From: JAHIKV01 sp963733145
GTDB lineage: Bacteria; Planctomycetota; Planctomycetia; Pirellulales; Thermoguttaceae
Direction of reading: 5' to 3'
Assembly: GCA_963733145.1 (NCBI GenBank)
Contig: CAVTCJ010000011.1
Coordinates: 124,001-188,000, forward strand
DNA: 64,000 nucleotides
Below are positions 1 to 10,085 of this stretch, one piece after another (the stretch's first letter is position 1; the number at the start of each line of letters is the position of its first letter). Both the position numbers and the translations under genes were made by a program. The notes under the pieces were generated by a model. The model saw only the letters and a list, made by a program, of their open reading frames with translations, searched no databases and had not been told where the DNA came from.

Positions 1-1
1 C

Positions 2-307
2 TTCTTCGATACGGCCGCGGGAACCGTAGTGCTCTTGGGCTGTGCCCACTCGGGCGTGGTCAACACGCTCCGCTACATCCGCCGCTTGACCGACAACCGA
101 CCGATCCGCGCCGTGATCGGCGGAATGCACTTGGTCGGGGCCTCCGCGCGGCGGATCGAGCGAACGGTTGAAGAACTTCGTGAAATCGGCATTGCGCGAT
201 TGGCGCCCGGGCACTGCACGGGAATGCCGGCGACCGTCGCCCTGTGGAATGCGTTTCCAGGCCGCTGTCAACCATGTTCCGTGGGAACAAAATTCACGTT
301 CGATTAA
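2..307 (+). CDS. MBL-fold metallo-hydrolase, C-terminal part (5' end outside window)
   Basis: The reading frame is open from the first bases of the window, so only the last ~101 residues are present. The segment VLLGCAHSGVVNT followed by a GGMHL stretch and a late PGHCTG motif is typical of metallo-beta-lactamase-fold hydrolases of the dihydropterin-aminobenzene phosphate synthase group, where the His residues bind the metal centre. The upstream HxHxDH motif would lie outside the window. The stop is 16 bases before the methyltransferase start, so the two may be co-transcribed. The substrate cannot be told from this fragment. Confidence 0.8.
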   Translation, partial: FFDTAAGTVVLLGCAHSGVVNTLRYIRRLTDNRPIRAVIGGMHLVGASARRIERTVEELREIGIARLAPGHCTGMPATVALWNAFPGRCQPCSVGTKFTFD

Positions 308-323
308 AACTCGTTAAACTACC

Positions 324-962
324 ATGACTGAACCGAAAACCGCTCATTTCGACATCTCCGCCGCCGCCTGGGACGCGGAGCCGCGCCGCGTAGAGTTGGC
401 TAAAGCCGTCGGCGAGGCCATCCTTCGCCAAGTCCAACCGACACGGGAGATGGACGTGCTGGACTACGGCTGCGGCACCGGGTTGCTCGGCCTGTTTCTG
501 CTCCCCCACGTCCGCAGCGTCACGGGTGCCGATAGTTCGCCGGGGATGCTTGAGGTCCTGGAGCGGAAAATCCGCTCCGGCGGTATGCAAATGCGGGCGC
601 TGAAACTCGACCTGCTCAACGATCCCCCGCCCGAGTCGCATTACAACATGATTACCGCAAACATGGTGCTGCACCACGTCGAACGGATCGACGTGCTGCT
701 GGCGGCCTTTCATCGGATGCTGCTGCCGGGCGGTATTCTGGCCGTTTCCGACCTGGATGCCGAGCAGGGGCTGTTTCACGGCCCCGAAGCCGCCGGCAGC
801 GTGTACCATAACGGTTTCGACCGCCGCAAGCTGATGGATCGTTTGCGTTCAGCGGGTTTCGTCGATGTGAAGGACACGACGGCCCACGTCACTCGCAAAC
901 CGATTGCCGGCGGCGAGATTCACGAATTCCCGGTGTTCTTGATTGTCGGACGCCGTGAATGA
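324..962 (+). CDS. class I SAM-dependent methyltransferase
   Basis: A 212-residue protein with the class I methyltransferase glycine-rich motif LDYGCGTG at residues 46-53, an acidic residue at the end of the next strand (GADSSPGM) that would hold the ribose of S-adenosylmethionine, and a later TANMVLHHV segment. The size and motifs fit small stand-alone methyltransferases of the UbiE/Methyltransf_11 type. No substrate-specific domain is visible, so the target (small molecule or protein) is unknown. It follows the metallo-hydrolase by 16 bases and is followed by a palindromic repeat rather than another gene. Confidence 0.85.
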   Translation: MTEPKTAHFDISAAAWDAEPRRVELAKAVGEAILRQVQPTREMDVLDYGCGTGLLGLFLLPHVRSVTGADSSPGMLEVLERKIRSGGMQMRALKLDLLNDPPPESHYNMITANMVLHHVERIDVLLAAFHRMLLPGGILAVSDLDAEQGLFHGPEAAGSVYHNGFDRRKLMDRLRSAGFVDVKDTTAHVTRKPIAGGEIHEFPVFLIVGRRE

Positions 963-987
963 GTGCTACGACGTGCTTATGCGGAGA

Positions 988-1069
988 GTAGGGTGTGACA
1001 AGCGGAGCGCGATCCCACCACCGTTTCTCCCGCAGTTGGTGGGACCGCGCTTCGCTTCTCCCACCCTAC
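988..1069. repeat. palindromic repeat, PAL1 family
   Basis: An imperfect inverted repeat of about 82 bp running from GTAGGGTG to CACCCTAC, with inner arms GATCCCACC and GTGGGACCGC. The same design recurs at 18221-18302, 28281-28367, 36421-36501 and 42388-42472, always between genes. It lies in the 336-base gap 963-1298, in which I see no other gene or clear site. Confidence 0.8.
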
Positions 1070-1298
1070 GTAGGCCTTCTGCAGCAGAAACTCTTAGCAG
1101 TTGCACCGCTCCGCAATTGACCGCGGCAATACAATAACCGTAGTAGCGGCCTTCTTACGTGGGAATAATGAACGCACCAATGAACCAACGCGAATGGGGC
1201 AAGAGCGGCGGTATGCGGGGTGTGATTAACAAACCGGGGGGGCACTGCTCATTCCGCGAGCGGCGCTCTCATTCACGCACAATTTCTAGGATAATCCG

Positions 1299-2288
1299 AT
1301 GGCACGCGTCGTTCGGTTCCATAAGACCGGAGGCCCGGAAGTCTTGCAGATCGAGAACATCGAGCTTCCGCCGCCCGGGGCCGGTGAAGTGCGGATCGCC
1401 GTGAAGGCGCTCGGGCTGAACCGGGCCGAGTCGATGTTCCGCCGGGGACAATATCTCGAAACGCCCAAGTTCCCCTCGCGGCTGGGCTACGAAGCGGCCG
1501 GGACGGTCGAAGCCGTTGGCCAGTGCGTAGCCGACTTCCACGTCGGCGACGCCGTCAGCACGATCCCGTCGTTCTCGCAAGACCGGTACGGCGTTTACGG
1601 CGACGCGGCCATCGTCCCGGCGGCGTCTTTGGCCAAACATCCGGCGTCGCTGTCGTGGAGCGAGGCGGCGGCAGTCTGGATGCAATACGTCACGGCCTAC
1701 GGGGCGCTGATCGACATCGCCCGGCTGCACGAGGGCGACGTCCTGCTGATTCCCGCCGCCTCGAGCAGCGTGGGCATCGCCGCCATGCAGATCGCCAACA
1801 TGGTCGGGGCGACGCCGGTGGCCCTGACCCGCGGCAGCGCGAAGCGCAACGCCCTGCTCGACCTCGGCGCCCGCGAGGTCATCGTTACCGGCGAGCAGGA
1901 CATCGTCGCCGAGGCGGGCCGGATTACCGGCAACAAGGGGGCGAGGGTCGTTTTCGACCCGGTCGGCGGGCCGGCCATCAGCAAACTCCTGGCCGCTATG
2001 GCAAGGCAGGGCATACTGTTTCTCTACGGCGCACTGAGCGACGAGCCGACGCCGCTGCCGCTGATGGAGGTGCTCGGCAAATCGCTGACGGTCCGTGGCT
2101 ACGTGATGTTTGAGATCGTATCCGACCCGTCGCGGCTCGATCGGGCCAAACAATTCATTACCGACGGCCTCGCCTCCGGTCAGCTCAAACCGATCATCGC
2201 GAAGACGTTCCCGCTGGAACGGATCGTCGATGCCCATCGCTACCTGGAGTCGAACCAGCAGATCGGGAAGATCGTCGTCACGGTGTGA
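1299..2288 (+). CDS. zinc-free medium-chain dehydrogenase/quinone oxidoreductase
   Basis: A 329-residue member of the medium-chain dehydrogenase/reductase superfamily. Residues 1-125 form the GroES-like domain (LGYEAAGTVEAVG near 62-74), and the nucleotide-binding fold begins at IPAASSSVGIAAMQIA (about 151-166), the AxxxVG pattern of NADPH-dependent quinone oxidoreductases. The Cys/His zinc ligands and the four-Cys structural zinc loop of alcohol dehydrogenases are absent, so it is more likely an NADPH:quinone or enone reductase than a zinc alcohol dehydrogenase. The start is an ATG. It is convergent with xthA, 54 bases away, and is not in an obvious operon. Confidence 0.85.
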   Translation: MARVVRFHKTGGPEVLQIENIELPPPGAGEVRIAVKALGLNRAESMFRRGQYLETPKFPSRLGYEAAGTVEAVGQCVADFHVGDAVSTIPSFSQDRYGVYGDAAIVPAASLAKHPASLSWSEAAAVWMQYVTAYGALIDIARLHEGDVLLIPAASSSVGIAAMQIANMVGATPVALTRGSAKRNALLDLGAREVIVTGEQDIVAEAGRITGNKGARVVFDPVGGPAISKLLAAMARQGILFLYGALSDEPTPLPLMEVLGKSLTVRGYVMFEIVSDPSRLDRAKQFITDGLASGQLKPIIAKTFPLERIVDAHRYLESNQQIGKIVVTV

Positions 2289-2342
2289 CGCCGCGAGCGC
2301 ACAGCCCGGCAGGGATCAACTGCCGTTGCCGGCGGGCTCGTG

Positions 2343-3119
2343 CTACTCAAACACCACCACCACCGGCGCGTGGTCCGAAGGCTTGCCGTCGCCGCTGGCC
2401 TTTCGCTCCTGCCGGTCGATCTCGGCGCTCGTCGCCCTGGCGGCCAATGGCTCGGCGGCCAGAATGTAGTCCAGCCGCAGGCCGTCGTTCTTCGGAAACG
2501 CCAGGCGGCGATAGTCCCACCAGGAATACAGGCCGCCCTCGGGATGCTGTTGGCGGAACAGGTCGACCAGCCCCCAGGCGAGCAACTGCTCCATGGCCTC
2601 GCGGATCTGCCCGTGAAACAGGACCGTGCCCGCCCAGGCGTGGGGCCGGGCCACGTCGTGCTCGTCCCGGGCGACATTGAAGTCGCCGCAAAGCGCCAAC
2701 CGGGTTTGGGGCGAGAACCGCCGCTCCAGGTACGCCCGCAGCCGCCGCATCCAATCGAGCTTGTAGGCGTATTTATCCGACCCCACGGACTCGCCGTTGG
2801 GGATGTAGGCGCTGATTATCTGAACGCCGTCGATTTCCGCCCGCAGCAGCCGGGCCTGTGAATCGTCTCCGCCGTCGGCGAACCCCCGTTCGACGTTCGC
2901 CGGCTCGCTGCGGCTCAAGATGGCCACGCCGTTGTATGTCTTTTGCCCGAAAACCGCCGCATGGTAGCCCGCCGCCTGAAAAACCTCGTAAGGAAACGCG
3001 TCGTCGGCGACCTTGATTTCCTGGAGGCAAACCACGTCCGGCTGGACTCGTTGCAGCCAGTCCAACAGCCGTCCCTGCCGGGCGCGGATCGAATTGACGT
3101 TCCAGGTGGCGAGCTTCAT
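2343..3119 (-). CDS. xthA: exodeoxyribonuclease III
   Basis: A 258-residue AP endonuclease/3'-5' exonuclease of base excision repair. The start is set at 3119 because MKLATWNVNSIRAR is the canonical N-terminus; the frame stays open upstream, but those residues have no family match. Visible motifs are NVNSIRA (residues 7-13), LQEIKV with the metal-binding Glu34, the GDFNVA catalytic loop, LRLDYIL, and SDHAPV near the C-terminus carrying the catalytic Asp-His pair. Length and motif order match the ExoIII/Xth family in full. Confidence 0.95.
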   Translation of the reverse strand: MKLATWNVNSIRARQGRLLDWLQRVQPDVVCLQEIKVADDAFPYEVFQAAGYHAAVFGQKTYNGVAILSRSEPANVERGFADGGDDSQARLLRAEIDGVQIISAYIPNGESVGSDKYAYKLDWMRRLRAYLERRFSPQTRLALCGDFNVARDEHDVARPHAWAGTVLFHGQIREAMEQLLAWGLVDLFRQQHPEGGLYSWWDYRRLAFPKNDGLRLDYILAAEPLAARATSAEIDRQERKASGDGKPSDHAPVVVVFE

Positions 3120-3284
3120 GGCTTCCAAAACACCTCCAAAGGGCAACGACTGATCCGGGTCTTGATCCCACGATTGTACGGCCCGGACGTCGATTGGGCC
3201 ACCATTTACGCGAAGCGGCACGTGGACGAGGTTTTTATCGGTGGACAACGTGCCGCCCGCCATAACCTACATCGCTTTGGAGTA

Positions 3285-3402
3285 GTGCTCTGTCCATTTT
3301 GACTTTGCCAGTTGGGTGCCACTGCTGGCTTGTCCAGCAGCGCCGGAAACACGGGTGGACAAGCCACCCGTGGCACCCGTAAACTCAATTTGGACAGAGC
3401 AG
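3285..3402. mobile_element. 118-bp MITE-like element flanked by TA
   Basis: Terminal inverted repeats GTGCTCTGTCCA (3285-3296) and TGGACAGAGCAG (3391-3402) are each flanked by TA, as expected for a Tc1/IS630-type insertion. The inside is a second palindrome with the arms TGCCACTGCTGGC and GCCACCCGTGGCA-like sequence, the same core found in the 168/169-bp element. No coding capacity is visible, so it would need a transposase supplied in trans. Confidence 0.7.
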
Positions 3403-3404
3403 TA

Positions 3405-3888
3405 GTCTGATGCCGAGAACCGTCGAAATGTCGAACCATTCTTGAGGATGAGCCGCCCGATCCCATGCTGTATGCCGCCAAGGCTGTTGCTCTCGGTCAG
3501 GTTTGCCGGGCGAAAGACTCTGGAATCAACATCGCAAGTTTTGTCTTGGGCGATCAGTGCTTTTGCTTCGTGATACGGCATTGTTTCGATCGAGAAGCGA
3601 CTGAAAAGGTCACACGCTCTCGACAGCAGGGCAACATCGAAACGCACTTGTGGAGTGCCGGCGTTCTCGTCAACCCAGTCGAACAGGCTTGCCCGGCGGA
3701 ACACCGCATTGCCAAAGACCCTTGGATTTCGCTAGAAGGTGTTGGCAATCGACTTGCTCCCCTGCTGGGTTCGCGTAGGTGATCCGCTGGGCACTGATCC
3801 ATCTCGGGGCCGTCACAGGTCGTCGGAGACGGCGTTGGCGGCAGCGTTTGGACAGGCTACAATGGAGCGATATTCAAGGACTTTCGTC
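3405..3888. other. no recognisable gene; possible gene remnant on the minus strand
   Basis: On the minus strand one frame from about 3740 down to 3405 is open (residues such as SLFDWVDEN and PYHEAKALI) and does not read like a mere shadow, but it has no credible start and matches no family I know. Its end runs into the TA-flanked element. It could be the remainder of a gene truncated by that insertion. A short plus-strand reading (3889-4011) starting MPTVAYSVGS is equally unsupported. Confidence 0.3.
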
Positions 3889-4057
3889 ATGCCCACCGTC
3901 GCTTATAGCGTCGGTTCCAACGGCAAGGACGACGGCGGCAAAGGCCAGGATGAGTGCAAAAAGGGCGAGGACTGGGACGACATTTGTGTGCGCATTCCGG
4001 CAAAGTTGTAAGCATCTAATCGGAGGCAATTTATGGATTTCAACCACCAGAATTGTC

Positions 4058-4360
4058 ATGACCGAAAACAATCAAGATAGTTCCCCTCCGCTCAACTTCG
4101 AGGACGCCCTGAAACGGCTCGAAGAGATCGTCCATGCGCTGGAAGAGGGCGACGTGGGACTGAACGAATCGCTGGAGAAGTACGAGGAAGGCGTCAAACT
4201 GTTGCGGCAATCCTACGAGTTGCTGCAAAAGGCCGAGCGGCGGATCGAGCTGCTCAGCGGCGTCGATGCCGAGGGAAATCCGTTGGCCGAGCCCTTCGAC
4301 GACACGGCCACGATCGACCAGGACGATCCGACCGTCCGCCGCAGCCGCCGGCGGTCATAG
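4058..4360 (+). CDS. xseB: exodeoxyribonuclease VII small subunit
   Basis: A 100-residue protein with the diagnostic XseB segment LNFEDALKRLEEIVHALEEG followed by LNESLEKYEEGVKLL and a predicted helical hairpin. XseB binds the large subunit XseA to make the single-strand exonuclease VII. The start at 4058 (ATG) gives the usual short N-terminus; the frame remains open upstream but without family similarity. The C-terminal ~25 residues are acidic then Arg-rich and not conserved. xseA is not adjacent; ispA follows after 177 bases in which nothing else is recognisable. Confidence 0.92.
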   Translation: MTENNQDSSPPLNFEDALKRLEEIVHALEEGDVGLNESLEKYEEGVKLLRQSYELLQKAERRIELLSGVDAEGNPLAEPFDDTATIDQDDPTVRRSRRRS

Positions 4361-4537
4361 TTCACAATGACGGGCTAATCGGCAACAAAACACGCCCGCT
4401 GCGACGCTCTCGGCCCTCCACCCGATTGGGTATGACGCTGGTGTGGACGGGCCGCGGAGAAAGTCGTAAAATGGGGGATTGGTGCTTATTGCGGCCCCGC
4501 TTCACTGATTAATACACGACATCAGAACGGTTCCTCG

Positions 4538-5586
<1,049 letters not shown>

Positions 5587-5587
<1 letters not shown>

Positions 5588-7506
5588 TGGACAAGCTGCT
5601 CTCGACAATTCAGTCTCCGGCCGACCTGAAAGGGCTCTCGCAACCACAATTGGCGCAGTTGGCCGGCGAGATGCGCGAGGCGCTCTGCCGGCTGGCAGCC
5701 ACGCGAACGGCGCATTTCGCCTCGAATCTGGGCGTGATCGAGTTGACTCTGGCCCTGCACACCACGTTCGACTTCGCCCGCGACCGTTTGATCTGGGACA
5801 CCGGCCACCAGGTCTACGCCCATAAGATGATCACCGGCCGGTACGACGAGTTTCAGACGATGCGGGCCAAGGGCGGGCTGATGGGCTACCCCAACCCGGC
5901 GGAAAGCGATTTCGACCTGTTTATGACCGGCCACGCCGGGTGCAGCGTGGGCACGGCCCTGGGCATGAAATGCGGCGACGATCTGCTCCGGCCCGACGAA
6001 GACCGCCGCGTGGTGGCCGTCGTCGGCGACGGCGCTTTCGGCTGCGGCGTGATCTTCGAGGCCATGAACCACGCCGGAGGACTGAAAAAGAATCTCATCG
6101 TCGTGCTCAACGACAACAAGATGTCGATCTGTCCGCGGGTGGGCGGCATGGCCGAGTCGCTCGACCGCCTGCGGACGGCCCAGTTTTACACCGGCTTGAA
6201 GGCCGACGTGCAAAAACTGCTCAACCGCGTGCCCGTGATCGGCGATCCGGTCGAGCGGTTCCTCACGCAGATGAAGGACGCCGTGAAGGCCGGGCTGGTC
6301 GGAGGGATGCTCTTCGAGGACCTCGGCTTCCGCTACATCGGTCCGGTCGACGGACACAACATCCGCCAGTTGCAGAAGTATCTGAACATGGTCCGCGGCT
6401 TGCAGGGGCCGGTGCTGCTGCACGTGGTGACGGAGAAGGGGCACGGCTTCCCGCCCGCCGCCAAAGACCCCAGAAGGTTCCACGCCCCCGCCCCCTTCCA
6501 AGAGGAAAACGGCTCGATCGTGCCGGTGAAAAAGGCGTCCGGCTGCGCGCCATACACCATGCTCGCCCGCGATGCGCTGCTCGAGCGGATGCGGGCCGAC
6601 CCGCGCGTCGCCGTAATCACCGCCGCCATGTGCCAGGGGACCATGCTCGAACCGATCCGCGACGAGTTCCCCGAGCGGTTTTTCGACGTGGGCATCTGCG
6701 AATCGCACGCCGTGATTCTCGCCGCCGGGATGGCCAAGACGGGAATCCGGCCGGTCGTCGATATCTACAGCACCTTCCTGCAACGGAGCTACGACCAGAT
6801 TTTCCAGGAGTTGTCGCTGCAAAACATGCCGGTGTTGCTGCTGCTGGACCGCGCCGGCGTGGTCGGTCCCGACGGCCCGACGCACCACGGCGTCTTCGAT
6901 CTGGTCTTCCTGCGGTCGATGCCGAACATGACGGTCATGGCCCCCGGCGACGGCGCCGACGTGGCCCCGATGATCGACTGGGCCCTGCAACACGATGGCC
7001 CCGTGGCTATCCGCTATCCAAAAGCACCCGCCGAGTCCGTCCCTCGGGACCTAAAACCCATGCAGCTCGGCGAGGCCGAGGTCTTGCGCCGGGGCAACGA
7101 CGGCACGTTTGTCGCTTGCGGCGCGACGCTGGGGGCGTGCGTCCAGGCGGCCGACCGGTTGGCGGCGGAAGACCTCGATTTCGGCGTGATCCACGCCCGA
7201 TTCGTCAAACCGCTGGACGCCGCGACGATCCTCCGCGCCGTCGGCGAATCGCCGCTGGTCGTCACCGTCGAGGAAGGGGCGTTGATGGGCGGGTTCGGCA
7301 GCGCCGTGCTCGAAGCGGCCGCCGACGCCGGCCTGAACACCGCCCATGTCCGCCGCATCGGCATCCCCGACCGCTTCATCGAACACGCCAGCCGCAACCA
7401 ACTGCTGGCCGAATTGGGGCTGGACGCCGCGGGATTGGTCCGGGCCTGCCGCGAGTGGATCGGACAACAGTGCGAAACCGCAAGCGGAAGTCACGTGCAT
7501 ACATAA
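5587..7506 (+). CDS. dxs: 1-deoxy-D-xylulose-5-phosphate synthase
   Basis: A 639-residue thiamine-diphosphate enzyme that condenses pyruvate and glyceraldehyde 3-phosphate in the first step of the MEP isoprenoid pathway. It shows WDTGHQVYAHK near residue 70, the ThDP/Mg motif GDGAFGCG at about 148 with the partner Asn in VVLNDNKMSI, YIGPVDGHN, and the C-terminal transketolase domains with DRAGVVGPDGPTHHG. The ATG at 5587 overlaps the ispA stop. Full length, no breaks. A PAL2 palindrome follows at 7536-7566. Confidence 0.96.
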
Positions 7507-7535
7507 ATATCTGCGTTGGAGCGGCAAAATATCAC

Positions 7536-7566
7536 GTTGGGGTGGCAGTTTAACTGCCACCCCAAC
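7536..7566. repeat. PAL2 palindrome
   Basis: A near-perfect hairpin with arms GTTGGGGTGGCAGTT and AACTGCCACCCCAAC. Related copies are at 31722-31753, 42342-42372, 44851-44881 and (doubled) 48120-48174, all intergenic. It could also act as a terminator-like hairpin for dxs, but no T-run follows. Confidence 0.85.
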
Positions 7567-7599
7567 ACTATACTCTGACCGGCGGTCGCGCCCGAATTG

Positions 7600-8460
7600 A
7601 TGTCCAATAAATCCACACGTCTGCGAGTCTTCCTGCTCGGCGCCGCCGGTCGCCCCAACGTGCTCGACGAAGCCAAACGTCTGCGGCCGACGATCGAACA
7701 ATTCGCCGAGATCGTCAACGACGGCTTCTCTGGCGCCGCGGACCTCTCCGCCGCGGAGGCCGATCTGGCGATCGTGCTCGGCGGCGACGGCTCGATACTC
7801 CGGGCCGCACATCAGATGGGTTCACGGCAAATCCCCGTGGCGGCGGTCAACTTGGGAAAACTCGGCTTCCTGGCCAACATGACCCCGGACGAATTGCCCG
7901 AAGCTCTCGGCGAATTCGCCGCCGGCCGGCTGGAGATCATCGAGCACCTGATGTTCAACTGCTCGGTCGCCCACGGCGACGAGGTCCGTTGCCGGCAACT
8001 GGGGCTGAATGAAACGGTGGTCCACGCCGGCGCACCGTTCTCGCTGATCGACGTCGATCTGTACGTCGATGCGGATTTGGTGACCACCTATAGTTGCGAT
8101 GGATTGATCGTCGGCACGCCGGTCGGTTCGACGGCCCATTGCCTGTCGGCGGGCGGGCCGATCCTGCGGAAAAACCTGCAGGCGTTCGTCATCCTGCCGT
8201 TGAATCCCCATACGCTGACCATGCGCCCGGTGGTCGATTCGGCCGACCGGGTCTATGAAATGGCGGTTGAACGTCCCAACGAGGGGACGTCGGTGGTGGT
8301 CGACGGCCGGGCGATTTGCCGCCTCCAGCCGGGCGACCGCGTCCGCGTCGAACGCGCCGATCAGAAGTTCAAGCTGGTCTCGTTTCCCGGCCATACATAT
8401 TATCGTTCGCTGCGGGAAAAACTCGGCTGGGGCGGACGATTAAGATTGAACAACGTGTAA
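7600..8460 (+). CDS. nadK: NAD kinase
   Basis: A 286-residue NAD(+)/NADH kinase producing NADP(+). The nucleotide-binding motif GGDGSILRAA is at residues 61-70, followed by NLGKLGFLAN, the NETVVH motif, and the Gly-rich segment IVGTPVGSTAHCLSAGGPI typical of the family's C-terminal beta-sandwich. ATG at 7600 is preferred over the in-frame TTG three bases upstream. It lies 93 bases after dxs, in the same direction. Confidence 0.94.
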   Translation: MSNKSTRLRVFLLGAAGRPNVLDEAKRLRPTIEQFAEIVNDGFSGAADLSAAEADLAIVLGGDGSILRAAHQMGSRQIPVAAVNLGKLGFLANMTPDELPEALGEFAAGRLEIIEHLMFNCSVAHGDEVRCRQLGLNETVVHAGAPFSLIDVDLYVDADLVTTYSCDGLIVGTPVGSTAHCLSAGGPILRKNLQAFVILPLNPHTLTMRPVVDSADRVYEMAVERPNEGTSVVVDGRAICRLQPGDRVRVERADQKFKLVSFPGHTYYRSLREKLGWGGRLRLNNV

Positions 8461-8521
8461 TTGCCGCGTCCACGCGGCGTAATGCAATTTGTCGTTTAGC
8501 CGCCGCGTCCACGCGGCGTAG
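8461..8521. repeat. two direct copies of a GC-rich palindrome
   Basis: CCGCGTCCACGCGGCGTA appears twice, about 40 bp apart, each a palindrome. A reverse copy with the extension GGCTAAAC lies at about 23251-23280. Confidence 0.7.
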
Positions 8522-8577
8522 TTCCGCGCGAACGCCGGAGCCAAACCAGGCCGAAAACAACTCGAAAGGATGCGAGA

Positions 8578-9480
8578 ATGAAAACGCTCTTTTATGCCGG
8601 TGTGGCCCTCTGTTTGCCGACGATCCTCGCGCTCGCGGTCCTGGCCGGCGAGGCGGAAAAAACCTACACCCTCCGCTACAAGTTCAAGCCCGGCGAGACG
8701 ATCCGCTGGAAAGTGGAGCATCGCTCGAAGGTCCGCGCCACGATCACCCGCTCCACTCAGACCACCGAGACGCTGAGCATCTCAATGAAGGTCTGGCAGA
8801 TCTCCGCGGTGAAGCCGGACGGCACGGCCACCTTCGAGAACAGCGTGGAGTGGGTCGATATGCGGCAGACGCTCACCGGGCGCAGCGAGGTGCACTACGA
8901 CAGCCGCACCGGCAAGAAGCCCCCGCCCGGGTTCGAGACCGCCGCGAAATCGGTGGGCGTGCCCCTGGCCCGGGTCACGATGGACGCTCACGGCAAAGTC
9001 ATCAGCCGCAAAGACCTCAAGCCCAAACCGAAGGATGCGGCCGACAAGAAAACTCCCGAGCACGAAGGCTGGGTCACGATCCCCTTGCCTGAGAAGCCGG
9101 TCCCGGTCGGCCACACCTGGAGGATTCCGCAGGACATCGACATTCCACTGCCCAGCGGGGCCGTCAAGCGGATCAAGGCCCTCCAGCAGTTCACGCTCGA
9201 AGAGGTCAAGACCGGCGTGGCCGTGATCCGCGTCTCGACCGACGTCCTCACGCCGATCTCCGATCCGGCCATCGAGTCGCAACTCGTGCAGCGGGAGAGC
9301 ACCGGCCGGGTCTGGTTCAACGTCGACGCCGGCCGCGTGCTGCATCAGCAGTTGGACATCGACAAACACGTCGTCGGCTTCCGCGGCGACGCCAGCAGCA
9401 TCCACTACGTCAACCGCTTCACCGAACGGCTCGTCACCGATTCGGATCGAGTCGCCGGCAAGCACGCCGAGCGGGAGTGA
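8578..9480 (+). CDS. secreted protein of unknown function (DUF6263-like)
   Basis: A 300-residue protein with an N-terminal signal peptide (KTLFYAGVALCLPTILALAV, cleavage probably after LAG). The mature part starts with YTLRYKFKPGETIRWKVEH, which resembles secreted DUF6263-type proteins, and contains several beta-rich segments such as KVWQISAVKPDGTATF and PVPVGHTWRIPQDIDIP. There are no catalytic motifs. The start ATG is preceded by GAAAGGATG-like sequence. It stands alone between nadK and murA. Function unknown; likely periplasmic or surface exposed. Confidence 0.75.
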   Translation: MKTLFYAGVALCLPTILALAVLAGEAEKTYTLRYKFKPGETIRWKVEHRSKVRATITRSTQTTETLSISMKVWQISAVKPDGTATFENSVEWVDMRQTLTGRSEVHYDSRTGKKPPPGFETAAKSVGVPLARVTMDAHGKVISRKDLKPKPKDAADKKTPEHEGWVTIPLPEKPVPVGHTWRIPQDIDIPLPSGAVKRIKALQQFTLEEVKTGVAVIRVSTDVLTPISDPAIESQLVQRESTGRVWFNVDAGRVLHQQLDIDKHVVGFRGDASSIHYVNRFTERLVTDSDRVAGKHAERE

Positions 9481-9562
9481 ATCGCAGATCGCGATGGCAG
9501 GAGCTTGTTCGCTCTCCGTAAACCAATGTCGCAATAGCCGGCGGCCGGCCCGGCCAACGTTT

Positions 9563-10084
9563 ATGTCCCATTTTCAGATTACCGGCGGCGTGCCGCTTTG
9601 CGGCGAGTTGCGATGCGGCGGGTCGAAGAACGCGGCCCTGCCGATCATGGCCGCGGCCATTCTCGCCTCGGAGCCGGTGCGGTTGGAGGGCGCGCCGCGA
9701 CTGACCGACGTGCGGATTATGTCGCGGCTGCTGGATGCTTTGGCGGTGAACGTCTCGAACGTCAATGGCCGAATGGTGCTGGAGACGTGCGATCCGACGC
9801 CGATCCGCGCCCCGCAGCGGCTGGTGCGGCGGATGCGAGCGGGCTTCTGCGTGCTTGGCCCCCTGTTGGCCCGGCGAGGCAAGGCCGTAGTCCCCCTGCC
9901 CGGCGGCTGCAACATCGGACATCGACCCGTCGATCTGCACCTAAAGGGTCTCGCCGCTCTGGGGGCCGATCTCCACTTGCAGCACGGCTACGTCGTCGCC
10001 ACGGCCCGGCGGCTGCGCGGGGCAACGATCGAGCTGGCCGGCCCCAACGGCCCAACCGTAACCGGCACGGCCAACGTACTCGAG
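9563..10084 (+). CDS. murA: UDP-N-acetylglucosamine 1-carboxyvinyltransferase, N-terminal part (frameshifted gene)
   Basis: The first ~174 residues of MurA, which transfers enolpyruvate to UDP-GlcNAc in the first committed step of peptidoglycan synthesis. Seen are GGSKNAALPIMAAAILA with the substrate-binding Lys, LGPLLARRG, and PLPGGCNIGHRPVDLH with the catalytic Cys. The ATG at 9563 starts MSHFQITGG. At about 10085 one extra base (in GAGCGCT) shifts the frame; the protein resumes as AAVLARGVTIIRN in the next frame, exactly where family members read ANV(M/L)xAAVLA. The reading frame otherwise runs on as nonsense to 10387. Confidence 0.88.
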
Positions 10085-10085
10085 C

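Noticed and set aside
3267..3704. 145-residue minus-strand reading as a real gene
   Set aside because: Its last third is the TA-flanked repeat, it has no ribosome-binding site or family similarity; kept only as a possible remnant.
7536..7566. Terminator of dxs
   Set aside because: The hairpin lacks a following T-run and the same palindrome is dispersed between unrelated genes, so it is listed as a repeat.
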